In this document: in pieces, positions 33,374 to 45,272 of the stretch
Layout: every line of letters begins with the position of its first letter
How positions within the stretch are numbered: position 1 is the stretch's first letter
Assembly: GCA_023213395.1 (NCBI GenBank)
Contig: CM041465.1
Span: 109,189,741 to 109,253,740, forward strand
DNA from: Cycas panzhihuaensis
Lineage: Eukaryota > Cycadophyta
Length of the DNA stretch: 64,000 nt
Direction of reading: 5' to 3'
Made by a program: the position numbers and the translations under genes
The notes under the pieces: generated by a model
The model's database searches: none
Told to the model about the DNA's origin: nothing
The model's input: the letters and a program-made list of their open reading frames with translations, nothing else

Positions 33374-35972
33374 TGAAACACGTCTATGGGGTGGTCTCCT
33401 ATGCTCAGTAAGATATGACTATCTAAAATGGAGTCGGGCTATGAGTGGAGTCAATCGGCAAGAAAACACCATGCAGGGTGTCCGTGCGCTGGAGTGCAGA
33501 TTCAGGACCTACAAATGGTGCCTAGTTGCTTTAAGGTGATCTTGGGAGAGGGACGCAAGGCGAGGCCTTGGGTTGCCCCAAAAGGTGAGGCCCTCCTACC
33601 TCTTGGATGGCCAGGAAGAGGAAGAGGGATCCTAAAGGGTTGCGTCTTCTCAAGGAAGAGAGAAGGTAATGTGCAGGTGAGTGTGAGTAGTATGATATCC
33701 TACGTGTGGGCTAATCGAGGAAGTAAGAAATGGACAACTCACATTTGAAGAAAACTACCTACACGTAATAAAAGCAACTACAAATGAAAAGATGCATAAA
33801 TGCAAAGATGAAATTCCTTTTCTCTTTTTTATTTCCTATATGTTTTAGTATGCAAACATATGCATGAAAGAAAAATGCTACAGGAAAAGACAAAAAAAAG
33901 ATGAAGAATACCTAGACACGGTGTGCGAACAGAGTGTTGTGATCTTCACTTCTTTGTGCGCCTTCCCACTCCAACTTATTGCGTAGGTATGACTAGTCAG
34001 TGATGGTTGCCATGAGCGGTCAAGGGGCTATCTTACATTTCCCAAATGTGCAAAAGAAGCAAAGCAAGGCAAAGGCAACAAAAAAGAAATAAGGAAATGC
34101 AACTAACAAAAGGCCAACCTGTTAACGAACTCGCCTCATGTGTATCTCTGCTACCGCAAAACCTACCAATCAAAACATGAAAGTTTCTCCCTCTAGGAAG
34201 AGGGAGTACCAAATATATCTACTATATGTATGCATGAATATAAAGAAGTTGATATCAAAATAAATCAAGGATACATTGCACATTACTCCCAAAAGACTCT
34301 AAACAGGACTCAAGCAAGCATTAACACCAGCCGGTACCTAAAGGAAAAGAGTTAGCCTTGGAATGGCCAGCTCACCCATAGAAATCTCCACGTGGCCTTA
34401 GGGAAAGAAAAGTAAACTATATTGATTGTACAGGACAGCGAGCAAGTGAGAAGATAGATCAGCGGAATGATGTACAAGCACACCCAAGGGACGAAGTACT
34501 ATGAGCAGCAAATCATTTAGTTGGGGTAGGCTACGGGTCATAAACCAACCGAGAAGGGTTTTGGGGCTTATGCGATGCCCAAAACCAGTAAATATGGGTC
34601 TAAAACTAGCGCGACAAGGGGCCACCAATGCTGGTTTAGATCTAGAAGTAGGCTCCTAAATCCCTAGCCCAGCTCCAATGGAGGCAGTAGGTACAAGAGG
34701 AAGGAAAAGAAGGATTTGGACCCTTGGGGAGAAGGTCAACAAGGGGGACTAACCCCGCCTTTCTCCCTTCACCTTTCCTTGTGTCACCCTCTTGTACAGC
34801 TACCTTAAAGTGGACTTTTAAGAAATGAGGGGGAGAACTGTAAGATATGGTGCCAAGAACTAGTTCTTAAAAGGTACGAAATCAAGAATAACAAAATATC
34901 CAAGAACTGTTCATAGAAGGTAAGGAAAAAATATGAATCCTAGAGAAAGCATAGAGGAGTACCTTACACCAGGGAATAGAAGCTTATTCCTGCTAGAAAA
35001 TAAGAGAAGAGGCCTATGTTTGACAAGCTTTTGAGGCTGGCTTGAAGGAGAGGCAAACGTGGGAATATGACTATGATTTTAGGACCTTGGAGCTTTGCTT
35101 TGGAGAGTTCTTGTGAATGCTCCTTTCTCCACTATGTAAACCTACAATGAGAGGGCCTGAGCTACTGGAGCAGGACCTAAGATGCAGCAGGAATCCTTGT
35201 AGAAAGAGTAGCAGAGCCAAAGAGCATGTCCTTTTGTAGTCCTGTAGAGAGAGTTGTGGTAGTGCAATGAAAAAATAGAGGAAGAAGAAGAGCAAAATGA
35301 TTCACTTTTTGGTTTTTATATTCCCACTAATCCCAAGTGAATGCTTGGAGTCGCGGGAAAGTGAAAAGGCGTGGATGCCACGTGGCAATTCCCCGAAAAG
35401 AGTGGGAACTACCACGATTATTTTAAAAAACTTTTTTAAATAGTCGCATCGCGGTAACTATGTTTACAGCGGTGCGGACCTGTAGGCTAAAATTGGGACA
35501 GAAATGGGGTGTAAAGCGAAACAGTAGGTATATTAAGGCTAAGCAGGCTAGGGATTGTTACCCAGGTGATCGACAAGTAGTCAGAAGAGAGGGATGGATC
35601 TCAACTGGGGGTCCTATCATACTTAGAAAGTAAGTCAAAGTAGAGGCAAGATGTTGTCATGGGCGAGACACGACCAACTAAGGTGCCTGAGGGGTTGTGG
35701 AGATGACATGGGTGGATGAGTGCCATATGGGGTGCAGGACTTGCTGAGGAGTGCCTCCATGGTGGGTCGTCATAGGCTGAGTGGTGTGCGGCAAGCACAA
35801 GCAATGTGATCAAGAAAGAAAGCAATGCAGTCATGCAAATGACAGGCAAGTATGCATCAGGCAATACACTAAGCAACCTTAGTCAAAGAAGAGTGAGGAT
35901 GGGAGCAAGAACATATACCTAAACTTACCTAAGTTGATGTGTCCCAAATCCATTCCCAGTAGCTAGGAAATA
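33374..35972 (-). repeat. Right (5') LTR of element A
   Basis: TGAAACACG...AGGAAATA, 2,599 bp. Homology to 15,605-18,234 stops exactly at 35,972, followed by ACCTC. The terminal CA has become TA. The palindrome block at ~35,445-35,480 is shorter than in the left LTR. Confidence 0.85.
35311..35320 (-). promoter_or_regulatory. LTR TATA box (element A, right LTR)
   Basis: TATAAAAACC on the - strand. The left LTR has CATAAAAACC at the same place and element C has TATAAAACCT at 39,877-39,886. It would drive gag-pol RNA and implies an R-U5 of about 1.9 kb. Confidence 0.55.
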
Positions 35973-35977
35973 ACCTC
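35973..35977. repeat. Target-site duplication of element A, right
   Basis: ACCTC, partner of GCCTC at 15,600-15,604. Confidence 0.65.
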
Positions 35978-36787
35978 TAAAACATTGTTGTCACATTATC
36001 TAACACACATTAGGTAAGGTTATTAACTTATCACTTCAATTTTTTAAAATCTTTATGTTATTCAATTTTGTGGTTTTATATTATCTTTCCTTTAAATAGA
36101 GTATTGAAGGATACTATAAAGTATTTGAGGATGAATTTTCACAAATATCTTTCTTTGTTAATAGAGCTTCTTACTCCTATAATATTTCTTAGTATCAACC
36201 ATTATCTAACAACCCATATTCTTATAAGATTAATATGAAATCCATTTATAAAGACCTAACTTTGCCTTGACCTCTTATCTGTTTAGGTCAGGTCATTTTT
36301 TAATTGTGTATGTAAATTCTCTTTATTCCATAGCTTCGTTGATTTTGTATAATGTGGAAGCTTATTTTATACTCCACCATGTGAGAGTATGTGTATATGC
36401 AGGATGTAGGCCAGGTGTCAAGCCAAACAGATGTAGAGATAGCTACACTCTAGGATCATTCATAAAGGGACTTGAACACCAGATATATCATGGGAAACTC
36501 CTGAGAGAGGAACCCACCAACATAATATTTGATATATTAAATATAAAACAATATAAAGTGTTTGAGAGGTGATATAGAGCACAAGAAGACGATGAGATCA
36601 CATTAATCTTGAGTTGATGATAAGAATACCAAGGAGGTATAAATAAATATACCTTGAAATGGTACCATGTATGGTCATGCCTCTTCATCATGTCTTTTTT
36701 CCAACAGGCACATTCTTTTCTCACACTTACATATACTAAGTAACCTTAATAAAGCATTAAGTTATAGTTAATCTAAGTTAACTATCA
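35978..36787 (-). repeat. Possible LTR fragment of an unidentified element
   Basis: On the - strand a sequence beginning TGATAGTTAACTTAG (at 36,787) follows a purine tract AAGAGGGGATAT (36,802-36,791) after TAG, as a 3' LTR follows its polypurine tract. The other end and any partner LTR are not visible, so this is tentative. No gene is supported in the stretch. Confidence 0.35.
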
Positions 36788-36899
36788 CTAATATCCCCTC
36801 TTAATGCGAATAGGGGATGAAGCAAAAACAATTACTCCTAGTTAGGAGATCTGTCCTTGTAGATTTATCCCCCCTCAAAGATGATCTTGTTGAGTGTTG

Positions 36900-37596
36900 A
36901 CTAATGATGTTTATCCATGAAATACTTCGTAACCTGAATAGTGGTTGAAGAAGATTCTACTTGAAGCTTTCTTTCATCAAATACCTCTAAAACAAGTGAC
37001 TGGTATCTCACTTTTGATATTGATACTTGATCTTTTAGGTACTCTTCCCCCAAACTAAGAGCTTCTTCCATAAGTCATAATATTTCATCAACTAAACATG
37101 AATCTAAATCAAACATAGGGTATGTATCATTAACATAATTCAACTAGCATTATTGTTTATCTTGTCCTATCTTAATGACCTTAGAGGGTTGCACCTGATA
37201 TAATTTCCCCAAGTCTAGGTTAAGACATATAGATTGAATATTATTTTTATTTGACTTGTTTACTAGCTTTTGATTAACGGGTGCAATCATCATCTCAAGG
37301 TCGACTTATTTAGAAGGGATATTTCCATGTAAATAATCTCTTTCCTTCTCCATAACTATTTTCCAAGAAGGACTAATTTTCTATAATGAATCAAGAATAT
37401 GGGAGTGAATGACTTTTATCATTTGAAGTCAAATAGTATTTTGAGTTTTAATCAGCCTTTCTATTATATCCTAAATTATGGCTAATAATGGCTTAGAGAA
37501 AGTTGTCATCTCCTTAATGAATAACTAGTGTTTTTAATTGCCTTTTTCTTCATCTTCCTCTTAGATCTCGACCTTTGTAGGATTAGGACATGTCAT
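36900..37596 (-). pseudogene. Unrecognised decayed reading frame upstream of a polypurine tract
   Basis: A single - strand frame stays in register for about 230 codons from ATG 37,596, interrupted only by roughly ten stops (TAA, TAG, TGA) and no obvious indel. It reads as a charged protein: EEDEEKGN near the start, MIKVIHSHILDSL, KIVMEKERDYLHGN, a LVDEIL/LMEEALSLGEEYL helix and VTKYFMDKHH at the end. I do not recognise a family. Its place just before a polypurine tract suggests the last frame of an LTR element. Confidence 0.4.
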
Positions 37597-37768
37597 GAAG
37601 GGGGGGGGGGGTAACAAACATCTATTAGTAGAGGCTTACTAAACTAGTATGTCGATGCTTTATTTATATTTATATGTTAACAATGAAGAAACTTCTACAT
37701 CACCAGATCTTGTAGTCTATAACTATTTCCATAGTATCCAACAAAAGTACTTTTGCAATTATGGTTAG

Positions 37769-40555
37769 TGGAAGCACATCTACAGGATGGTCACTATGCT
37801 TGATAGGAATGAGGATAGTCAACAGCTAATGTTGAGGGTGTGGATGGGAACCTATAAGTAAAGGGAACACCGTGCAGGGTGTGTGTGTGTCGAAGTGCGA
37901 GTTTAGGACCCGTGAATGGCACCCAAATACCTTAGAGTAGCTTTCAATTTGAAAGGAAGAGCGCATGCAGGGGGTATCTTAGATGGACTCGAGAGGAAGG
38001 TCCTCCTACCCTTGGATGGCCGGAAAGGAGAAGAGGAATCCTTGGTGGGTTTTCCTATGATAAAAGAAAACTAAGACGACAGGGTATAGGCAGAATGCCT
38101 AGGATGAATGTGGGTAAGCTTCCATAGTTTACTTGGTTTAAACAAATACAACTAAGGGAAGGAGTAAGAAATGGATTAAAAGGGGAACTCTTTCCTTTTC
38201 TCTCTCTTTCACTCAATATGCAAAGGACAAGAGAAAACAAAAGGAAGTACAAATATTTTACATGCAAGTAAGCAAGTTAGATGGGATGCATCTATGGGTA
38301 TTTTTGAGATGAATAGGAAAAGGGGGAAGGGATATATTTCCTACTCTGCCTTTTCCTATGAAAGAAAGTAAGCATGTAACATTCCAATGTAAAAGATGCA
38401 AGTGACTAATTGATTTCCACTTTTTGCTATTATGTGACCTATTAGGTTAATGTAATCAATTTCGTACAAAAGCAAAAAGCAAATGAGGTGATAGGAAAGA
38501 GGGACAGAACATACCTGGAAAGCATGGCGGTTGATGAAGGACCTCAGCTTGCGCATAACATACACCCTCTTTCCAATCAGTTGGTATGTGACCAAGGTTG
38601 ATGTAGAAGATGGGGGCTTCCTTACCTTCCCCGTATAGGAAATAAGCAGAATAAAAAAGATAAGGGAAGCAAATGAAGCAAAAGAGAAAAGGAGGGTAAA
38701 GGATTACCTAGAACCGGTACGTCTTTTCCCTTCGCGGATGTTGCTTCAGACTTGCCCACACAAAGGTTTCTCCCTTCCAAAAAGGGGGGGCTGCAAGAAA
38801 GATATATGTATGTAGATATATGTAATGTAAATGCTAAAACATTATATCCAAATTAAAGTAACTACTGTTGCAAGCAACTCAAATCTCCTCAAGTAAACCA
38901 GACATATCAAGTGAGAAAAAGGAAAGAGCAGCCTCAGGATGGCAAACCCTCCATTAAAATTCTCCATGTAGTCTTTAGGTACAGCAAGGTAGGGGTATAT
39001 GACAGTTTATGAACAACCAATAAACATGAGAGGGTATGGAGTAAGATATTTGAGAGGTACCAAGGTAATAGAGTCACTATGGACAGTGATCTGTCACGCA
39101 AGTCTCATCCAAGACCCTAAGGGATGCCAAGCAACATTAGGGGAATGAAGGAGACCCAAAAGAGGGGCGTGCAGTCCTGGAATCAGCACAATAAGGGTTG
39201 CACACGCTGATATCTAGCGCAGACCAAGACTTCACCCTCTCCTAGCTAACCTAAGAAAAGCATGGAAGTAAGAGAAGAAAGATGGGAAGGGGGTTACCCT
39301 TGGGGAGTAGGTTTGAGTGGGACCGATCCTACCTTAATCCCTTCACCCAGCCTTTATGAGCCTTCTCCCGCTACTTTCTTAAGGAAAACCAGTGGAGAAA
39401 TGGTGAAAACCTAAGAGTACAAAGCTAAACCTAAAGAAGGCAATCTCAACTACAGCCAAATGGAGAAAGGAACAAGAAAATATGCTTATAAATGAGTCTA
39501 ATATGGAAAGAATACACACAAAACTCTGAAAATAAGACCAAAGGTACCTGTTGGGCTGAGTCTAGAGCAGATTTTCCCCTGCAACTAGTGAGAAAGAGAA
39601 GGTCCTATAGGGTTTGCAAGAGGTTTCCCTAATAAAGGCTATAGAAGACACTTGTTGAGGCGTATTTGGAGGAGAACCACGAAAAACTTACTTAAAAGAG
39701 CCTATAGAGGAGAGTCTTCCACCATGGAAGAGTGATGTTGTAGGTAGGTCCTGAGCTGGAGCAGCAGGAAACATAGAGTTGCAGGTGCACTTGTGGAAGA
39801 GAAGAGGAGAAGAGCATAAACATAACAGCTGAAAGTTGAGTTGGAGAGCCAAGAGATCTTAAATAATGGTCTTTTTAGGTTTTATACCCTTATCAACCCT
39901 AATCGAGTGTTTAGGGTGTGAATAGGGCTGAGCTGGGCGAGTGACCACGTGTCAATTCTGTGAAAAATAGGAGAATTGCGATAGTAGATAAAAAATAAGT
40001 TGCAACAGTCACATCGCGGCAAACTTCGCAGTATCGCTTAGTTTACAACGATGTAGGACTAAAAAGCTAAAATGGCCATAGTCAAAGTTCTGAGAGCCCT
40101 AAAAAGTGATGTGGAAGGCCTAGAAGGGGCTGGCCCTCCTGTCAAGGTGGCTAGGGACAGTCTGGAAGGCATATGAATAAGGCCAAGTGAAGCATCAAAA
40201 GCTAGTATTCCCATAAAGGTCATGATATGAGCACAGGGTCAAGGTGTGAGTGGATCATACGAGTTAGGTGAGGCTTAAGGCAATGTGGATGTAGTGTGGA
40301 GGGTCGTAGAGTGCCATGGGGATGCCTACCTTGTGAAAAGGTAGGTCCCATGGGTCATCACAGGCTCACAATATGACAAGCAGCATGATCAAGTAAATGG
40401 ATGTGAGGTGATCATACAAATGAGGCAGTCAGTCATGTAATGAGGTAATACTTCTGTCAACCTTTCCAAAGAAATAATAAAAATAAAAAGGAAGAAACAT
40501 ACATGTGCTTACCTGAGTCGACCTGTCTATATCCATTCCCGGTAGCCAAGAAACA
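37769..40555 (-). repeat. Left (3') LTR of element C
   Basis: TGGAAGCACATC...CAAGAAACA, 2,787 bp. The outer ~250 bp differ clearly from the LTR of element A but match 49,087-49,334; the inner end (GTAGCC-AGAAACA) is shared with A. It contains a TATA box on - at 39,877-39,886 and the palindrome ACATCG-AAACTTCGC...GCTTAGTTT-CGATGT at ~40,012-40,056. Confidence 0.75.
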
Positions 40556-40568
40556 CTGCCCCCTTGGT
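40556..40568 (-). other. Polypurine tract of element C
   Basis: ACCAAGGGGGCAG on the - strand, directly before the LTR start TGTTTCTTGG. Confidence 0.65.
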
Positions 40569-40978
40569 AGTAGAGCCTCGCTGCTCAAAAGCATGGTGCG
40601 ATGGCAAATGATGGTAACAAAATTATCAATAGCAGATGCCTATGTATATATATAAATCATGATAACAATTAAGAGCCAAGGGCGCTGATGAGTGTCGTGG
40701 TAGAATGCGTGGATTCGAGGACAGGGGTGGAGACAATATAAGGGCTGCCTATGTGCCACCCGAGAATCGACTGGAAGCTAAGAAGGATGGCGGGGCTACC
40801 CCCATCGTCAGAATGCAAAGAGAAATGCATGTAATATCAAAAGAAAAGGGTAAATGAACAAACCTGAGAGTCACCATAGTTTAACCTCATTAGCGACTAG
40901 ATTTCAGAGGTGCGAACGGGTCACAAAGTGGTCTGCATGACAGCCCGAGACTTGGGCAACATAGCGACTGGGCAAGTC

Positions 40979-41402
40979 TCAGAGGCTGTCAGCCAGAAGA
41001 GGAAGGCGACACTTAAGGATGAGGCGAACGAGGCTATCTGCCTCAGCGTTGAGGGTCTGAGGGATGTGTCAGATGTTGACAGACTAAAAATGAGCTAGTA
41101 GGGACCTAGCAGTCAAGGTGAGGGCTCTCAAATATGGGCATCGCACCTGGTAAACCTGGGGGAGATGGGACACTACCACTTGGGAGTCGCAAAGAAGAGT
41201 GATAGATCCATGATGGAAATGGAGTGCATCCGTAAGGGCTTTGATAACGACCATGTATTCTGCTTTGTTATTGGTGGCCTCTGGGAGGAAGACCCCGAAG
41301 CGCAAAAAAATCATATCTGGATAGGCTGCAAAGGATCCATGTAGCGATAGAAGGTCCAGGATTACCGTGACTTGCGCCGTCGGTAAAGATAAAGAGAGTC
41401 AT
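40979..41402 (-). pseudogene. RNase H domain frame near the 3' LTR (element C)
   Basis: This is the best catalytic copy of the three. From ATG 41,402 it reads TLFIFTDGASHGNPGP; after a 1-nt shift near 41,290 it continues ATNNKAEYMVVIKALTDAL, LLCDSQVVVSHLPQVYQVRC, and then HIPQTLNAEAD, ending at TGA 40,979. All acidic positions are kept (FTDG, KAEY, CDSQ, EAD). It lies between the antisense PMD promoter and the 3' LTR, in gag sense. Confidence 0.75.
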
Positions 41403-41942
41403 AGATGAGGAAATGAAGTGTCTTGGTAGGGAAAATATATAATAATGTAGAATTAGAAGTAAAAGAGACTTGTAAGGCAAGCAATAAATGGTCATGAAGA
41501 GTAGGAGGACCTAGCAATGAGGCTACCCAAGGATAGGACTAGGCTATCCAACCACTGGCTGAGAGTGGGTAGTAAAAGGACACCCTAAGATGCCAAAGGT
41601 TACTTAAGAAAGCAAAGAATGACTCCGAACAGGAGGTGTATTCCCTTTGGAGACCCTAGGGGCCAAAACAAGCTACAAAAATGAGTCCAAGATGGTGAAA
41701 TGAGCCAAACGAGTATAAACTCATGCATGCATGGGAGCGGCATGCAAAATGAGACAAAAAGGGCCCTCGAAAAAGATGCGTTGGTAAGATGTCATTAATG
41801 CACCTGAAAGAATGAGCAAAATGAAGGCTATAGAGGAACAATGAGAAACTGGGCTAGAAGGAAATGATTATTGGGGATGAGGAATGATCTCAACGGTTGT
41901 CACATAAGTGGGAACGGAGAACGTGCTCATCGGGACCCCCAC

Positions 41943-41952
41943 CTATATAAGG
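41943..41952 (+). promoter_or_regulatory. TATA box of the antisense PMD gene (C)
   Basis: CTATATAAGG, identical to the A and D copies. About 210 bp upstream, 41,722-41,733 carries CATGCATGCATG (RY-type repeats). Confidence 0.6.
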
Positions 41953-41957
41953 AAAAT

Positions 41958-42059
41958 CGATGAAAATGGGATTCATTTTCATGGGCTCTCGAATGAATAC
42001 AAAGCCCTCGATGAAAACGAGATTCATTTTCACAGGCTCTCAAATGAATCCAGAGCCCC
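41958..42059 (+). repeat. 51-bp tandem duplication in the PMD leader of element C
   Basis: Two units begin CGATGAAAA at 41,958 and 42,009, each with ATTCATTTTCA and GGCTCTC-AATGAAT. A and D have one unit, which accounts for the longer TATA-ATG distance in C. Confidence 0.85.
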
Positions 42060-42161
42060 TTCCCTATATAACGGAGTGCCACCTGACTTCAGTGACATGC
42101 TGAGAGAGATCTAACTATTAGATCGAGGCTAGGGGACAACTGTTAGGATCATAGAGACAAG

Positions 42162-44583
42162 ATGGCGAGCACTCGACCAGACCTAGTGAGTGGATCTTCG
42201 AAACCATAACCCATCTCGTGATTTGAAGTTTATAGCATTTTGTAGATTTTATATAGTTTTTTGGGCCCCATATGGGCGAAAAAAGATCTCCATGAGTCCA
42301 AACTGGACCCTAAGAAAGGCGGGATTGGGGCATTAGGCAGCCTTAGTCCCAGTGGGCCTGGGTGTGGCCCACTTGAAAAAAAATTTAGGGCTTTTTGGGT
42401 GGGAAACCTCCCCTTTTAAGGGGATGATGTTCGCACCCCGATAAAGATTGCGGTGTCATGATCTTTGCCACAGGGCCCCAATCGTCGCGAGACCTGGGCT
42501 AAACTCCGTAGTACCATGAAGTTTGGTGCGGTGTGAAGGCAGACCTACCAAAAAAATATGATGGGGGCCCAAGGGCCCCCAAATCTCAACTAAATGAGGC
42601 TAAGAGATAGTCTAGAGGATGAGGGGTGAGGATAGGTCGAAGTCTAACATGCTTTGTAGGATATTGCAGATTGTGACCGTGGTGGAGAACCACAAAAACA
42701 TAGGTATGGCTGTGCTTAGCTTCATAGAGATGATGTCACAAGAGGATAAGTAGATACTATCAAGATGTAGTCTACTGAAGGTCACAAAGACACCCTAGTA
42801 CACATCAGATTAGAGGTTGTTGGTGGATATAGTGTCCCACTAGGATAGACGGATGCATGTCTTCCACCTACCCCAAGTAGGGGATGTATTAGTGACACCC
42901 GAAGATATAAGGAGGATGCTGGGGGTACCAGCGATAGGGAGGCCGATGATTCTAGGAGCACTGCCCAGTAATAAGGTAGTACATAGAGAGGCTACTACAT
43001 TCTTTACAGGCTCAGATAGGTGGTAGAGGTAAGGGATACCTCTCTACAGCATGGTGATGTTAGGAATTCCTCATGTGAGGAAGCTGATCACGTTGTGTAT
43101 TCTGTTCTAGATATCTCGAAAACATAACTATAGGGACATACCAGGTGGATGGATGCATGTGATGCACTGGTGTGAGGCATAAGAGAGGATGGACTGGGCT
43201 ACCCTCATAGCGGCAAACCTCATCACGCAGTTGGACACCATTCAGGTAGCAGGAAAGGGTAGGATGTCATACAATACCCTACTACAGTGCTAGTTTTTCG
43301 ACCACTTTGTAGTAGTGGCACCGACAGGGGGACCCCACCCTATCTCAGAGTGGGCCCCGATGGTACACAGGTGGAAGACTAGGTTTAGAGGGGGTGAGGA
43401 CCAGGCTCATGTCCATCACTTAGTGGAGGCCACATCACTAGACCTCCTCACCATGACAGACTATATAGTAGATCTGTACAGAGCGGTAAGGTGGGATAGT
43501 GATGACGAGACAGGTGGGGTAGTAGTACCCCTAGGAGATGATATGGGTGGTGATGGAGGTGATGGGGCAGGACCATCATGAGCTACAGGAGAGGCAGGTC
43601 CAACAGGGACCACAGGAGGGGAGGTAGGACCATCCGGGACTGCAGGTGGAGAGGCAGGGCCTTCAAGAGTTGCCAAGGAGAGCAGGGGCCCAGTGACATG
43701 GGCCTGTAGGTTGCAGATTATCAAGAGATCTAGAGACGAAGCTGCACCAGCTGAGGAGCGGAGGGATGCCCTGGTAGTCAAGGCAGTACATGAGGAGGTA
43801 CTAGAGGAGGAGGAGGTACCTAGAGCTGGGAGTACCGGGGGTAGAGGTAGTAGCCTGAGTAGAGGAGCTGACGGCTACACTAGGTAAGATATGACCAACT
43901 CCTGTCATCGCTTAATTGCCATATGTACATATATAGTTTGGTTTTGATTTGATATGTGTATGGACATGTACTGATACATGATGTGCTGGATTGCAGGTAT
44001 AACAGACGTTTAGAGAATGGTAGAGGCACTGATCCAGGAGATGTTTCCCTAGGCCTACGCAGAGGGATAGCCCCCCATCCAGGTGAGTGATGAGCCCAGA
44101 TCGACAGGCACCCATGCAGCAGCATTCACCCCATTGATAAGGGTGAGAGACATATAGATCGGAGAGTCCCAAGAGCATGGGGCATGTGCAGGATGATAGA
44201 AGGGAAAGCTAGATACTACCTGGGCTTAGAGGGATGCCCTATAGAGTCAAGTATAGGCAATGGAGGCTCAGGGAGGATCCGGAGGGGATACAGAGAGTCG
44301 TATCTAGCTAGTAGTGATGGAGGAGCATCTTAGAGGGATGGAGAAGAGGCTCTGCAGTGTAGAGATGGATCGAGATCGTATCCAAGCCCGATACGATCGA
44401 CTGGTGGATGAGGTAGCATCAAGGTTGACGAGGAGCAGGACACATACCTACATAGTGGCGACGACCCTGAGGTGGCCACAAGATGAGGGGAGAAAGGTGA
44501 GGAGGAGTCTAGGAGGGATGTGGTCCCCAGGAGAGGGATCACGTCGACGAGGAGATGATGCCCCAGGGGCGGGGTAACAGTAG
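42162..44583 (+). pseudogene. Antisense PMD-like gene, three coding exons (C copy)
   Basis: Exon 1 is 42,162-42,185 (MASTRPDL), intron 1 is 42,186-42,669 (donor GTGAGT, acceptor TTGCAG), exon 2 is 42,670-43,883, intron 2 is 43,884-43,996 (donor GTAAGA, acceptor TTGCAG), and exon 3 ends at 44,583. All four splice sites are canonical here. The PMD core reads RMHVFHLPQVGD, TPEDIRRMLGVPAIGRP, then MDWATLIAAN and NTLLQ...FFDHFVVVAPTGG. An acidic region and a coiled-coil tail (MEEHLRGMEKRLCSVEMDRDR) follow. Comparison with D puts introns in phase 0 and phase 1; C has about one extra base late in exon 2. Several TAG/TAA/TGA stops make it a pseudogene. Confidence 0.65.
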
Positions 44584-45272
44584 AGTAGTATATAAGAGTT
44601 GTTGTTTTAGACAGGGGAAAGCATGGACCTTTAGGGAGTCACCATATATTACACGATTGTGCCCTCCATGCAAGGACTCTAGCTTCCCATAGATGATGTA
44701 CCATACCATTTGTATGATATGACATATGATTTCTGATGTATATAGCTGGGGTGATTGATACCCTAATTGATGTATGATGATGTGTATTATGATATGTGAT
44801 GGATGTTACGTATATTTTTTTTTACACGTCTATGTATATGTATGAGGGCGCACAAATGCACGAGGATATGTATGATTATAGTTTTAGATGATCATTGTAT
44901 GAGTTTTGTGTTATGATATTTATTTAAGTTATGCACATTTCCTTTCATGCATGACCATATTCCTAACAGGGGCACACACGATCACCATAAGCAGCGACAA
45001 TGGATACATGTGGGGTTAGGAAATAGGGTGACACACATGTCCATATGGGAACATAGTGGGATATATAAAGGAAATTCTAATAGGAGAGGAGTGACGACAC
45101 TCTAGAGTATTATCCTAATTGGGGAATGCCCAAATAGGAAGACGAGGTTCCCAAGGGAATGGGAACAAGGGTTCCGCGGAAGGAACTAAAAAGGAACGAG
45201 AGGGCCACCCTAAACTGTCATTCCACCTGTGGATAGGAGGAATAGGAACAAGCTTAGGATGGTAGTTTAAGC

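Larger units (their letters stand above)
15605..35972 (-). mobile_element. Element A: non-autonomous Tat-like Ty3/gypsy element with antisense PMD gene
   Basis: On the - strand the order is: 5' LTR (35,972-33,374), primer-binding site (33,372-33,354), gag starting at 33,114, protease and a linker ending near 22,713, no RT-RH-IN, an antisense PMD gene (19,541-22,109 on +), an RNase H frame (19,017-18,595), a polypurine tract and the 3' LTR (18,234-15,605). LTR ends are TG...CA except that the right copy ends TA. A 5-bp duplication (GCCTC/ACCTC) flanks it. A chromovirus sits in gag at 24,985-31,711; without it A is ~13.6 kb. In the first ~245 bp the LTRs differ at ~25 places, nearly all transitions, so the insertion is old. 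Confidence 0.85.

Noticed and set aside
36267-36572. 101-codon + strand frame
   Set aside because: It is AT-rich with no motif, lies in a possible LTR fragment, and has no homologue in the window.
37600-37611. Run of 12 G residues
   Set aside because: It could be a polypurine tract, but no LTR end or coding context fits. It may equally be a homopolymer slip or sequencing artefact.
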